Assembly (NCBI GenBank): GCA_016648135.1
Contig: JADDOH010000301.1
Location: 1-64,000 of the forward strand
DNA: 64,000 nt
Source of the DNA: Agrypnia vestita
Taxonomy: Eukaryota; Arthropoda; Insecta; Trichoptera; Phryganeidae
Direction: 5' to 3'
Below the pieces are notes generated by a model. It did no database searches. It was given only the letters and a program-made list of their open reading frames with translations, and had not been told where the DNA came from. A program made the position numbers and the translations under genes. Position 1 is the first letter of the stretch, and each line of letters opens with the position of its first letter. Shown here one piece after another: positions 31,561 to 42,207 of the stretch.

Positions 31561-32746
31561 TGCAGTAATGGTGTTTTTAGAAAATACGTTTAAACAAATA
31601 CAAATTAGATTTTCACGCCAACAGGCATACTTTTGAGATAATTTTCTTTTCCCTGATAAATGTTGGGATTCAGAATCATAATCACAACCTTAGAATCGTA
31701 CAGAAACTGCGAATAGCTACGTAGGTTTGCAAGAAGAGGGATTTAGGTTTTCGCAAGTTTTGAAGCAGAGGCCTGTACCAACATCTGTAGGGTAGTTAAA
31801 TAATAAATTATTCAGATCTTCTTCCCGGGTCGGGCTCGCAGATTCGGGAATCCGGGAGCGGGGGAGGATAGAACAATAACTAAATCGCATTTGACAACTG
31901 ATTGAAATCTCTCTCTTATTTAGTGTAATCCTGTATACCCAGGCTCGGGGGATGACCGGCGCAGTGGAGGGGAAGTATTGACCTTTTGAACCTTTGATGG
32001 GATTCCAATGAGTTTGCTTTTGTAGTTCCATTCACTTAGTGTCTTAGACCTCTAGGAGATTGCCTAAGTTGATGGATTTAGTACTTATTAACTATAATAT
32101 GTTCAAATTAATGAAAATAAAAAATATGAGGACATTAATACCCAATTAGTACAAGATTAGTAATTACACCGATGTTATTTTTAGCACAGCTAAATTAATC
32201 CTCTGCAAAGCTCTTTTCTAAACATAAAAGGTCATCTTCTAGTTTCTTTCTTGTATCGTAAATATAAATAAAGTAATAAAATATGCAAATGAAATTGATT
32301 TATTTATTAAATTGACAAAGTCACTTACCACGACTTAATTTTAACACCAGTCTCGAATTCACACTATTTTGCAATTTATCAATCATCTATGAACTCCTTT
32401 TTTTATCGCTGGGTAACGCTTTCGAGAAATCTCAGTTCAATTTATCGCACGTTATTTAAACCGCTAGTTCAGAACTTCCCTCTATTATTGTCGCTGGTTG
32501 GCCGTCGTTCTGCGGTTAACATCGCGCCGATAGAAATGTCAAAACAGAAACTAAACTGCGTAGCTGTCCGTTTAATTATATTATGAATTTAAAAATAACA
32601 ATTTCTTGGAACGGTATGAATTGAAATATCTTAAATAACCCAAAAGAAAAACTATTCTTCAAACAGTTTTAAATTGATCAGTTTGATGTTTTTAAATTTT
32701 GTTTTCGGGAAAATATGCAAATATAGTTTGCCGGGCAGTTCGCATG
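31561..32746. other. Unexplained stretch
   Basis: The minus frame 31717-32031 (104 codons) and the plus frame 32389-32586 show no domain. No terminal repeats or RNA genes are seen. Confidence 0.35.
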
Positions 32747-32945
32747 TCCGACAAACAGCTGTCGGACAAACAACTGTCGGACAAACAGCTGTCGGACAAA
32801 CAGCTGTCGGGCAAACAGCTGTCGGACAAACAGCTGTCGGACAAACAGCTATCGGACAAACAGCTGTCGGACAAACAGCTATCGGACAAACAGCTGTCGG
32901 ACAAACAGCTGTCGGACAAACAGCTGTCGGGCAATCGGTTATCGG
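32747..32945. repeat. 15-bp minisatellite (GTCGGACAAACAGCT), about 13 units
   Basis: Thirteen near-identical 15-bp units, each with a CAGCTG (PvuII) site; variants are mostly A/G changes (ATCGGACAA, GTCGGGCAA). Because 15 is divisible by 3, several frames on both strands stay open (SDKQL, VGQTA, CLSDS repeats). These are composition artefacts rather than proteins. Confidence 0.95.
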
Positions 32946-33553
32946 GAAGTTGATCTTAACCCTTCTCAAACACTTAAGCAATATCCTCCCACACGTTGAG
33001 ACGCGCAAACTCAGCGGCGCTTAGATTTTACAATCCGAGTCGGGTTCTGTATACAGATTTTGAACGTGTACACGCAAGTTTACAATGAATGAACAAAACA
33101 AAGTAGAATGCGCGGTTAATGAAGTTGCCGAGGAATAATATCTGGCTGAGGATTAATTTTCCGAGAGATTCGCCTCCAGAGAAACAATATCTTCCCTCTA
33201 GAACCTTCTCCAGCGGAACACTCGGGCCGCAGAGTTACAGCCCTTTGTTTCTGCCCTTTGTAGTCCGACCCCCACCCCCGGCTACAGGGTGGGCCGTCGC
33301 GGAAAATGAGCGAAAAACTAACAAGTGTTTAAATGGGCTAATAAATTACACCCCGAGTATATTGAGAGCTAGATCTCTATTCAATTTTGGCTTATCCTTT
33401 ATATTATTTTATATACGACACCAAACATAATATACTAAGGATAATTTATTATGTCGTAAATATTTTTAGGTATAATATTATATTACGAAGCCTATCGTGA
33501 TCGTTGTACGCCTATAATATAAATTATAAGAAATCCCAGATATCACACCGTAA
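32946..33553. other. Unexplained stretch with GC patch
   Basis: A C-rich patch at 33160-33300 keeps a 103-codon frame open (33119-33430) without a recognisable domain. Splice signals are not convincing. Confidence 0.3.
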
Positions 33554-34209
33554 CGCCGGCCGCACACTGGATGCGTTTTCGTACGAAATTGAGTAGTACG
33601 TATACGTACGAATACGCAGGTACATTCCTGACCTTCGAAGTAGTATTGAACATCGCACACTGTACACGATTTAGTAGTGCGTGTATGCACGTATAGAAAC
33701 GACGTCCGACACAATCCGGATTTGTTCGGAAATTTTTGCGATTTCGTACGATGGATATTGAAAATTTTGTCATTTTCACATGACCAAAAAGTTTGTGGGA
33801 CCAAAGTGATTCAATTAAGTGATCGTCAGCGCAGATCATGGCGGAGAATCTCTAAAGAACTAAAAAATACCTGTAAGTTAAATAATGAAGGTGAGGTATA
33901 ATTATCTACTTCGAACAAAAAAGCTTTTAAATATTTCTCCGATGTTACGAGCTCTCGTTGCACTTCGATTCTCCCCAGCATTTATGAATCTATTAGATAG
34001 ATAGTCATTAAATTTGACATTATTTAAGTCTGCCATAATAGAGTTTTCCAGAAGATACAGATTATTCATTTGGCATGAACGTTATTGGAGAAATACGAAA
34101 AATAACTGATCGTGACCAACGCAAGACGCAATCAATGTGCGCGCTCAATACGTACGAAAATAATCTTACGAATACGTACGTAATAATTGTATCCAAAGTG
34201 CGGCTGGCC
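33554..34209 (-). mobile_element. PIF/Harbinger-like deletion derivative, copy 2
   Basis: It is inverted relative to copy 1 at 21617-22349. Ends CGCCGGCCGCACACTGGATG and the complement of CCAAAGTGCGGCTGGCC. The minus strand still encodes MADLNNVKFNDYLSNRFINA, matching copy 1, then stops. A central part of copy 1 is missing. No transposase could be made. Confidence 0.65.
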
Positions 34210-34500
34210 AAAAGCTTTGTCAATTCTCGAATCTCTCAATAGTCGATGTGCTCATGTCGGAACATCGGGGTCTTTGAGCATAGCGTGCGAACTACATTCT
34301 TCGTGATCCGAACAACGATCAGCAGAGCTGAACGATCCAGCATAAATAAACTAGAAGCAGAAACTCCAGTAAAGCGGCAACTCTTTTGATCGAAGCCAGC
34401 GACACCTCTTGCGTTGAAGCTCACACTATCGATGTCGGTTGCGGCCCCGGACTTAACAGCATTTGATATTCACTCCGTAAATTAGTAGATTGAAACATCA
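34210..34500. other. Unrecognised minus-strand frame region
   Basis: The minus strand is open from 34424 to 34236 (SFNARGVAGFDQKSCRFTGV and on). Base composition is more balanced than the flanks, so this could be an eroded transposon ORF, but I do not recognise the family. Confidence 0.25.
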
Positions 34501-34571
34501 GATTCAATATTGGTGAAAGTTTAACAATACTATGGTTGGGGTGTATAGCGTTGTGAATATAGTAGGGTTGT

Positions 34572-34618
34572 ATTGGTGCTGACAAAGAAACGGGTACGTC
34601 TCGAAACCGGTAGAGCTT
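34572..34618 (+). ncRNA. Decayed hammerhead-like motif H5
   Basis: Core CTGACAA (34579-34585; G-to-A change), extra A, stem II GAAACG/CGTCTC (five of six pairs), GAAA, palindromic stem III ACCGGT, A. Stem I no longer pairs well. Flanks 34505-34680 match 56076-56217 inverted, so it belongs to the same Penelope-like family as motif H11. Confidence 0.5.
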
Positions 34619-34799
34619 GCATCTGGTAGTAGTTTTTACTAAGTTAACTAACATTCTGCTATAATGTCTAACCACAAAGTTGATGCTTTAAATATTAATG
34701 ATATTAAGAATTCTTACTACCCTGTGTTATATTTGTATCATATTTTGAAGTACTCAGCTGCCTTGCATAAATATTATCAGTCATAATTTCGGTCCAAAT

Positions 34800-35340
34800 T
34801 AATTTTTATCTCTCATTTATAGTACACAGGGTTCGCCACACACGTACACACCCTCGCATGATAAGTCCCAGCACATCCTAACTACAAGTCACCCCACACA
34901 CAAGAGGGCGACGTTAAAACTCAGATTGTGAAGGCAAACCCGGCAGTTTGAAACAGTTGGCGAGCAAAACTGGCAGTTTGAAACAGTCGGCGAGCAAAAC
35001 TGCACGCGAGGCTTTTCAATTTGGCCGCCAGTCGCTCTTCAGCCCGCTCGTAGTCAATTCTGGCAAAACTTCGCCGCTCACTTCGCCTCTGTTCTTCTCA
35101 TCTTTTCAGAACGCTCTTATCAAAAACAAACGAGACACCTCCAAACAATTTCCAACTAACTTCCTCGCACGTTTTCGCGGCTGTCACATTAAAAATACTG
35201 GTGGTGTATCTAGGCTGTCTCGAACAGCAGATTAAGTAGTGATGCAACGGATACTACTTTCATGAATACGAATGCAAATACGAATACCAAGCCTATTATT
35301 CGGCGAATACGAATACGAATAATTCAACAGGGTAATAAAT
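34800..35340. other. Unrecognised segment with 29-bp duplication and hAT-like end
   Basis: GGCAGTTTGAAACAGTTGGC plus GAGCAAAACT is duplicated in tandem at 34940-34999. At 35236, TAGTGATGCAACGGATACTA looks like a hAT terminus, but a partner end was not found. The frame 34948-35235 lacks a known domain. Confidence 0.35.
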
Positions 35341-36405
35341 AATTATTATTTTCTTCTTCAAGTATAGCAAATTTATTTTGTAGTGACATATTATAATTTA
35401 TATAAATTAATTTTGTAAACACCACTTATTTATTGAAAATTTTCGAAAAGTTTCGAATCCAATGGAATTGTAAATAGTACTAATTGAAAGAGTGTAAATA
35501 GTACATTGAATGTTATAAATAATCAGGTCCTTTTAGCAAATAGTTATTGTTTACGATTCCACCCACGATCAACCACTATATCTACCGAATATTGGAAAAT
35601 ATTTATGTTCCTCGCAACCGTTAAATCAATACAAACTGTGCTTTTGTCATATGTGGTTGAAATTTGTCATTCCCACGAAAAATTACATAGTAATAAAGTT
35701 ATATTTAAAATATGAAAAAAGCTGACTAAGCAATATGGTTAAATCCTATTTTATTTGATTTGCGCCATCTGTAAATGTGTCTCTTCGATTCAAAGACAAA
35801 AAATAAGATGTCCATTAGTACGTTGAATTTCACCATTCAGTTGAATTCCCAACTTAATTAAGGTATAATAGTGTACTTCAGACTCGGTTCGCGCCTACAC
35901 AAGCAGGTCAGATCTCGACTTATCTTCCCAGGCTGTAACTTGACATCAAGTATCTCTACGTTTAGTGACTTACACTCTCGCCGCCGTCCGTCCCAAACCG
36001 GAACTGGAACTGGTAATTTGAGCTCCCCGTTTTCTCAAGACGTCTACCTACCAGAAAACTAACAGTGTGCTGATAAGCCAAAATCGTAAGAATCGCTCGA
36101 GAAATTTCTTAATGTCAACCAACGCCCAGCTCCCAGTTCTCGCTACACTCTCGTCCCGCACAGACATCTTTTGAGGTGGGTCTCCGACACCGAACTTTAT
36201 TTGTTTCTTGAGTTATAATATTCGTAGATTTTCACTTGCTCCAAGTGCTTCTTTCTGGTAAGAAATGAACATCTACGAACAAATACTCAGTCATTCCACG
36301 AATCTACAACTATTTCCTTAAGTCGGACTAAATCATATAAGATTGCAGAGCTCTTCAAATCAAGAAAATAAATCTAAATATTGATCACCCAGCTACAAAC
36401 ATAAA
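35341..36405. other. AT-rich stretch, nothing recognised
   Basis: No supported genes or elements. A moderately GC-rich piece at 35870-36060 is open for 63 codons without a signature. Confidence 0.35.
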
Positions 36406-36409
36406 TTGA

Positions 36410-36830
36410 GGAGTGTAAAAATAAAGGCAGCAACATGCAATTGAGGTGTTTCTGAGATGAATACCAAAAACCTGTCACCACTCTAGGAAATTTCTCTGGA
36501 ATCTATGAAACCTACATCTTATTGAAAATAAAATTTAAAATAATGCCACTTCAGTTTTCCCTTTGCATACCTACGTTTATAAATAAATATTTAACTTTTA
36601 AATATGGATATTGGTGTATTTACTACCAAATAGTGAAATTGCTGCTTTTGTTATTTACATAATTGGATATTGCAGATGTTTCAGTTTAAAATCGGTATCA
36701 ACTCTCACTTCAGTACAAAGCGGCCATTTTGTCACGGGATACATCCTTGGGGGTAGTTTGGTTGAAGTGGATATTTCTGCCCTTGCTTTTATACTACGAA
36801 GATAGTGGATATTGGTGTCTTTGCTTTTAA
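36410..36830 (+). repeat. Repeat family K, long copy
   Basis: Blocks ATAAATAAATATTTAACTTT, AAATATGGATATTGGTGT, TACATAATTGGATATTGCAG and CAGTTTAAAATCGGTATCAA recur in order at 40660-40810. Non-coding, class unknown. Confidence 0.55.
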
Positions 36831-36937
36831 TAGTGATTTGGAAACACGTTTTTAGAAAGGAATGAGCTATATTTCGTATAAAATCTCGGATTCCGTACAT
36901 TCTAAAATAGTTATCTTTTTTTATTTTTTATTAGATA

Positions 36938-37430
36938 CTAGCTGTGCCCGCGCGGCTTCGCACTTGTAGATTTTTAGTACACTGTTTGGATCGTCATAGA
37001 ACTTTCGCAAACCTTCTAGAACATTCTCCTTCCAGAACTGTCAAGAAATTTATCTAATGTAGGTACAGGAATCTTCTAGACACACCGACACATTCCGCCA
37101 CTCAGTTAAGAAGCGTATACGACTTTTGTGACGGGAATTTTCTAGAACCTTCTCCTTCCAAAACTTTCTAGAGTAGGTTTTTCCGGAACCTTCTAGACTC
37201 ACCGACACAGTCAGCGCGCCTATTTTGAAACAATCTGAAGCATTTGCGGCCTTCTCATAACAAAACAATGTGCTAGAAAGCACATTTTTGTCACCCACTC
37301 TCACGCACAGCCACCCCCACCAAACTCGCATATTTTCGATGTGACACCAAGGGCTATACACCACCATAACCACCGGTGGGTTGTTGTGGCTGATTGTGGA
37401 GAAAACTTGGCGGGTAGGGAAACACGGGTT
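36938..37430 (-). mobile_element. Helitron-like non-autonomous repeat, copy A3
   Basis: Plus-strand reading starts ACTAGCTGTGCCCGCGCGGC and ends CTTGGCGGGTAGGGAAACAC, i.e. the element is inverted. It aligns along its full length with copy A2. The 107-codon minus frame (37050-37373) is repeat sequence, not a gene. Confidence 0.7.
37135..37193. promoter_or_regulatory. Heat-shock-element arrays inside repeat A3
   Basis: Four perfect alternating units GAA/TTC/GAA/TTC at 37135-37152 and three at 37181-37193. These are the same positions in the repeat as in A1 and A2; one unit pair is lost relative to the six-unit blocks. Confidence 0.6.
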
Positions 37431-37659
37431 TATTTATATATATATATAATATAGATATTGATTGTTATAATTTTCAGATATTTTATATATACCCCCAATT
37501 AGACTGGTAATGAATATGGGTATATGGTTTTCATTTTCAGTGACAATCTTGTTAAAATAAAGCTTACACTTAAAGATACGATATTATTTCATTAATAACT
37601 TCCACTATTATTATATATATGTTAAAATATGTAATTTTTTTTATAAACACATTACTGCT

Positions 37660-37955
37660 TGGTACTTTATATTTCTACACTCATATACTGCTTACATATT
37701 CTACTATTTATACATGTACTTAATATTTTTATATTTTACTAATCATACCTGATATTGTAATACATACTTCTTTAATATATACTTCTTTAATGTTATATAA
37801 TATTTCTCAACTTTTTTAAATGACTTTATATTTTTATATCTTGTATGCAGGTACTGCTTATACTTGATATTGTTTTTAAATAAATATTTGTACATTACAA
37901 AAATTTTACATGTCTATAATGGCCTGTAATGGGCGTAAACAAATAAATTAATTAA
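37660..37955 (+). mobile_element. LINE 3' UTR-like tail
   Basis: AT-rich sequence ending TGGCCTGTAATGGGCGTAAA then CAAATAAATTAATTAATT resembles the LINE tails at 26930-27008 and 56690-56725. No coding remains. Confidence 0.45.
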
Positions 37956-37959
37956 TTAC

Positions 37960-38776
37960 CAGGTTACGCCGATATTCCTACCAGAATTTGTAAAACAACA
38001 TCGTATCGTACAATTTTTCAAAACCAGTTGTTTTTTTGACATTTGCAAAACATGTTGTTTCGTGAAACAAGGTCACCGGTGTTTGCCGTCAGCCAAAATA
38101 ACGTACAAATAAGGAATAAATCTTCCCAAAAAACAAATCGTAAAGCTTTTGTCTGTTCGGAACGTCGACCAGGCGCTCGATGACAAAACATTAATTTCCG
38201 CTAAATTAAATACACCGGTTTGTATTGAATCGTATTTAATTGTATTGAATCGCCATCTATCCGGTTCTGAAAAGACCCGATTACAGACACCAACATCATC
38301 TAAAGATGTCAGAGGTTAATGAAGAGAATGTTGTGAGTAGGATGGTAGTAAATAAAGTAACATATTGGGGTAGCTGCGTGATGAACTTCGTAATAGTTGA
38401 ACATAAGTTTTTTCCAAATTTTTTCGTTTAAAATAATTGTTTATTAGATCTTTCGTTATTTTTTTTATCTTCCAATTCGTTGTCGTCATCATAACGTCAT
38501 ATCATATCGGCATTTTATATCTAATAAAATTGTAGACACCTTATATCCACTGGCGTACCACTTTTGCCTCATCCACTTTTATACATCTTTTCATGCACGC
38601 TCTTCGGCTGTTGAAGCTTTTAACAGGGCCATCCTCCAATATTTGATTTATCTGGTCTTGTCAGTTCTTTCGCAGACGCCCTCTATTATATTATAAATCC
38701 TTTCCTCGCTTAACCTCAGCTTTCATTTTTTTATTGTATCTGCTGCGCTACAGCTATGTGCTGTATAAATTTTATC
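37960..38776. other. Unexplained stretch
   Basis: Nothing firm. 38530-38720 has balanced composition and may be an eroded element. No domain or RNA is recognised. Confidence 0.35.
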
Positions 38777-38844
38777 GTTAATTTTTTAACACAATGATTC
38801 ATACTCAGCCTTTTATTCTACTTACCAAATAATTTGAGTTATAA

Positions 38845-38886
38845 GCCTAAGCGCTTTCGATGGGCACAACCATCATCTTCAGAGGC
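38845..38886 (-). ncRNA. Hammerhead-ribozyme-like motif H6 (all core residues present)
   Basis: Minus strand: stem I GCCT, core CTGAAGA (38876-38882), extra T, stem II GATGG/CCATC with a six-base loop, GAAA, palindromic stem III AGCGCT, T, stem I AGGC. Stems I and II are perfect and abut the core. It lies 136 bp downstream of a GIY-YIG remnant stop, placing it at the start of the Penelope-like terminal repeat. Confidence 0.8.
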
Positions 38887-39021
38887 AATATTAGAACTAA
38901 TTGTAAATCAATATGGCCGACAAATAGAAAGTAAACGGGATTACGGAGAGGGAAGGGGGGAGGCGAGGGTGGTTATTTATTGACATATACAACAGTAATT
39001 AATTTTTACATACAATAATAC

Positions 39022-39195
39022 TTATTTTAACAATGGGGATGACGCAGGTATTTGAATGTTTATTAGGTAATTTTTATTTTTGGTTGCTTTATTAATTTCT
39101 AGTATTTCTAGAGCATCCAGTTTACGACCCTTCGCCTCTAGATGTAAGACCCTTACATTATTTTGGTCAAACCAGTGATCATGTTCAATGATCAT
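39022..39195 (-). pseudogene. Penelope-like protein C-terminus (GIY-YIG tail)
   Basis: The minus strand encodes IIEHDHWFDQNNVRVLHLEA, KGRKLDALEILEINKATKNK and on to SSPLLK, then a stop. It aligns by eye with the 57444-57629 frame (FTKENGIKILHVNNKGFRLD, NLEILEIKNA). The KIL/RVL....KG...D.LE..EI pattern is the end of the GIY-YIG endonuclease domain of Penelope-like retroelements. Only the last ~58 codons survive. Confidence 0.75.
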
Positions 39196-39464
39196 GATGT
39201 ATTGTGGTTAATTTTTTAACTATACATACATTTCGTCTTCATCATCATTATCATTGACATCATCATCATTGTCATTATATCTTTATTTTTATATATTAAT
39301 AAACCATATATCTCTGCATATAAGTAGAGTGATAAGAATAACTAAAGTAATAATAGAATTTGTTCTAACACAGACTACAAGAAACAGTAATCTATCGAGA
39401 GGTTCGCATTTCAGATACACATATCGGCCACAACTAAAAATATACCCAAACAAAAAAACACCAC

Positions 39465-39555
39465 TCCTTCGAGCCGGATTTGAACCAGCGACCTATGGAT
39501 TACTTAAATTCGTTCACACTACAGTCCACCGCTCTACCAACTGAGCTATCGAAGG
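39465..39555 (-). tRNA. tRNA-Tyr (GUA) with an 18-nt intron
   Basis: The minus strand starts CCTTCGATAGCTCAGTTGG (A box), has anticodon loop CTGTAG|A with anticodon GTA, and ends GGTTCAAATCCGGCTCGAAGGA-type sequence (B box GGTTCAAATCC, acceptor partner TCGAAGG plus discriminator A). An 18-nt intron TGTGAACGAATTTAAGTA interrupts the loop one base 3' of the anticodon, the standard eukaryotic position. Mature length is 73 nt before CCA. A run of seven T follows within 15 bp as Pol III terminator. All arms pair, so this looks like a working gene decoding UAC/UAU, not a SINE. Confidence 0.93.
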
Positions 39556-40539
39556 CGCGGACTCTCTCGCGATTGTTCCGCTATATAAAGCAGATATTCC
39601 GGTTGGCATTCCGTTACTGATAAAGCCTTTCCAATCAATCAGCTTGACCCGTTTTGTTTTCGTATCGGGTTGCGTAACTTGTTGAAACTATTTGCGGAGA
39701 GCGGGGAGCAGTGTACATGGCAGGATTGCCGGCTCTGGGAAAAATGTCAACATTAACCGAGCTGTCAGAACTGTCTGCTCAATACACCACCCTTACTTGG
39801 ATTGCGTAAGATTTATTAGGCTTGGCTTTAGAGGTCTTGCGCTGACCCCTAAAAGTATGGGAGTTGACTAATCCTAGGACGTACTATAACCAAAAACATT
39901 TCACTTCGAGACTAGTTTTGGATGTAAATTGTTAATTCTCAATATTTAACCCTGAGAGCATTGATATTAGATAACGTGAAAAAGTACTCATATTAATGAT
40001 TAATTAAGTACGACGAAAATAGGATACAATCATTTGCACTTTTCGTCTTCTTCTTTATTTGCCCATTGAGGATCTTAGAATGTCTGGAGCTTGTTGAAAA
40101 ATTTATCTTCAATCCTTCCAGTCGTGAGCCGTGGTGATAGTTTAAAGAGAAACCTGTTATCTCCTATATTATGTCTATCCTTGTTGTTCTATTTCATCTA
40201 TCCCTCCTTTACTAGATCCTTTCTCGCTTTCCCACAACTATCCTTATAAAATCCTCGAAACGTGATTCTTAAGGGTAGTGCCAGAAAGGATTTTTGTTAC
40301 TTTTAGAAGCCCCAAGTCATTGCAATCACTCTTCCAGTATCCCCAGCATGCCTGGCACGACTTTAGTCAGTTCAGGAAAATGGAAAGAGGTTTTAACTAC
40401 ACATTTTTTCGTGAAACAAGGTCAATAAGAATATTTCTCAAATGGAAAAACGATACGGAGGTGAAATAAATGAAAAAAATTTCGAACTTTGTTCTTTTGA
40501 ATTTCAGCGAGGTACTTCTAAAAGAAAAGTATAAAAAAT
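39556..40539. other. Unexplained stretch
   Basis: Downstream and upstream of tRNA-Tyr there is no supported gene. Segment 40080-40270 is balanced in composition and could be an old element, but is unrecognised. Confidence 0.35.
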
Positions 40540-40895
40540 AAAATAATCAAAACAAAGGCAGTAATATCCCACTGTGATGTTCCTGGAATCTATAAAATTT
40601 ACCTACATTTTATGTGAAAATACGTTATTAAAAACAATCGCCAGACCAGTTTTCCTTTAATACACGTGTATATAAATAAATATTCAACTTTTAAATATAG
40701 ATATTGTTGTGATTGCTACCAAATACTGGACATTGATGCTTTTGGTATTTACATAATTGGATATTGTCGTCTTTGCTGTAACGTTTCAGTCTAAAATTGA
40801 CATCAACTCTCACTTTAGTATGAAGTGGCCATTTCGTCACTTGATTGGGATTGATTGGTCTTAGTGGATATTACCACCTTTGCTTTTAATAATAA
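40540..40895 (+). repeat. Repeat family K, long copy 2
   Basis: GGCAGTAATATCCCACTGTG, TATAAATAAATATTCAACTT, TTACATAATTGGATATTGTC, CAACTCTCACTTTAGTATGA and GGCCATTTCGTCAC follow the same order as 36410-36830. Non-coding. Confidence 0.55.
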
Positions 40896-41340
40896 TAAAA
40901 AAATAACGTTGTTTCCGAAACCGTTTGATTTTTACTAAAAATTAAGTAGTGATAAACTAAGTTAATTCGTTTTATTATTTTGAAAAAATTAAAAAAATAT
41001 TTAATTCTTTTTTGAATATGCTCTTGCGTATTCAAAATTCGTATTTATTTTGTGAAAAATGAGGTGGTGACGTCATGCGGCGCACGTGGAAACAAATAAA
41101 TCATGTCGACGTCACTTTTTCTGCTCTGGCATTGTCCGATTTCTGGCTTTATTTAGGAAACAAACAAATTGGTAAAAAAAACGTACGCGAAATGTGAAAT
41201 AAAATCAGAAAAAACCGTGTTGATATAACATTCTGTGAGCACTTGGCACAGAAATATAAGTTGGAAAATAATAATAAAAAAATAAAGTAAAACGATATGA
41301 CAAACAAGTTTCTTTTCTTTCGTTTATTTTAGCCCTCTAC
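40896..41340. other. AT-rich stretch, nothing recognised
   Basis: No ORF or repeat ends are supported. ACGTCATGCGGCGCACGTGG at 41071 is a small GC patch. Confidence 0.35.
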
Positions 41341-41344
41341 TTAG

Positions 41345-41760
41345 AATATTTTTACTCCCTTTCTTTTCAAATTAGTTCAATCGATATTTATACTGACAGG
41401 CTTGTTCCATAAAATAAAAGAATGCATCCCGAACACTATATTGAGTATATGTTATTTTTACTCCCTCTCTTTTAACTCGTAGCGTCTGCTTGTCTGCCGA
41501 AAAAACTTTGGATCGATTTTTAACCCTTTTCCCGTCATCCAATCGAGCTGAAACTTCGCAGGCAGACTCGTGGCGCCGATTAAAATGATCTAATAATAAT
41601 TTACGTTTGAAAAGGTTAATAGTTATAGTATAATTTTTGATTTTTAGAATTTTTTATTGCTACCTTTCGTAGCATCGCTTCGTCCGATTTGAGCCCGACG
41701 CGTGGGTTAGGCGCGAAACCTGTTTCAAGTAGTAAATGAGGAAGGGAGTATAATAAAAAA
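41345..41760 (-). mobile_element. TACTCCCTTTC-ended repeat C, copy 3, with a partial end
   Basis: TTTTTACTCCCTTTCTTTTC at 41349 is a lone left end. A fuller copy runs from TTTTTACTCCCTCTCTTTTA (about 41455) to GAGGAAGGGAGTATAATAAA (about 41755) with TAACTCGTAGCGTCTGCTTG, GAAACTTCGCAGGCAGACTC and AGCCCGACGCGTGGG inside, inverted relative to copies 1 and 2. Another lone end is at 45552-45592. Confidence 0.6.
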
Positions 41761-41864
41761 TGTTTTTTATGGGTTATTTTTTTAAAACGCCATCAGGATA
41801 TGAGGTACAGATTATGGCGAAATACTTCACAAAAACACCCAGGCTTGAGAAAATCTAATAGATG

Positions 41865-41945
41865 TAATTTGACCTCAGCTGAAATCGAATCTGAAACCTC
41901 CAGTACGAGAATCCAGTGTCATTCCTACTAGACTACGCGAGCTGC
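41865..41945 (-). mobile_element. tRNA-like SINE head
   Basis: Minus strand GCAGCTCGCGTAGTCTAGTA (A-box-like) and CAGATTCGATTTCAGCTGAG (B-box-like) are 60 bp apart. Acceptor pairing is weak, so it is a SINE relic rather than a gene. Confidence 0.45.
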
Positions 41946-41979
41946 AGCAGGTAAATCGACAGTACATGTACTTGCAGGG

Positions 41980-42207
41980 TCAAAGTTCTGGATCCAGGCT
42001 CTTCTTGTCCCGTCTGGTGTAATCTCTGGTTCCTCCTCTTGGTACTAGGCAGATCCTCGCAGGTCGCATTCCTTTCGTCACTCCAGGCTTCTCCGTGGGT
42101 CCCCAGGCACATACCCTACGAGTCCCTAAGGACGAAGGCTTTAAATTAAGAGTACTAAGACCTCTGAATATCCTTTTACGGCATCGTGGTGGTAGGAGAC
42201 AAATCAA
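41980..42207 (-). other. Unrecognised GC-richer frame
   Basis: A 75-codon minus frame (RIFRGLSTLNLKPSSLGTRR and on) in more balanced DNA may be an eroded transposon gene. No family is recognised. Confidence 0.25.

Larger units (their letters stand above)
38777..39220 (-). mobile_element. 5'-truncated Penelope-like element with perfect 14-bp target duplication
   Basis: GTTAATTTTTTAAC occurs as an exact direct repeat at 38777-38790 and 39207-39220. Between them, read on the minus strand, are the C-terminal end of a GIY-YIG-type protein (39195-39022), a 3' UTR, a hammerhead motif (38886-38845) and about 55 bp of tail. A 5'-truncated copy with a target-site duplication is what target-primed reverse transcription leaves. 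Confidence 0.8.

Noticed and set aside
32747..32945. CRISPR-like array
   Set aside because: Units are directly abutting with no unique spacers, the unit is only 15 bp and the DNA is eukaryotic.
32652..33024. Four overlapping repetitive frames (SDKQL, VGQTA, CLSDS types)
   Set aside because: All come from the 15-bp minisatellite on both strands; stop-free by arithmetic, not selection.
34948..35235. 95-codon frame as a gene
   Set aside because: Contains a 29-bp tandem duplication and borders a hAT-like terminus; no domain or homology pattern recognised.
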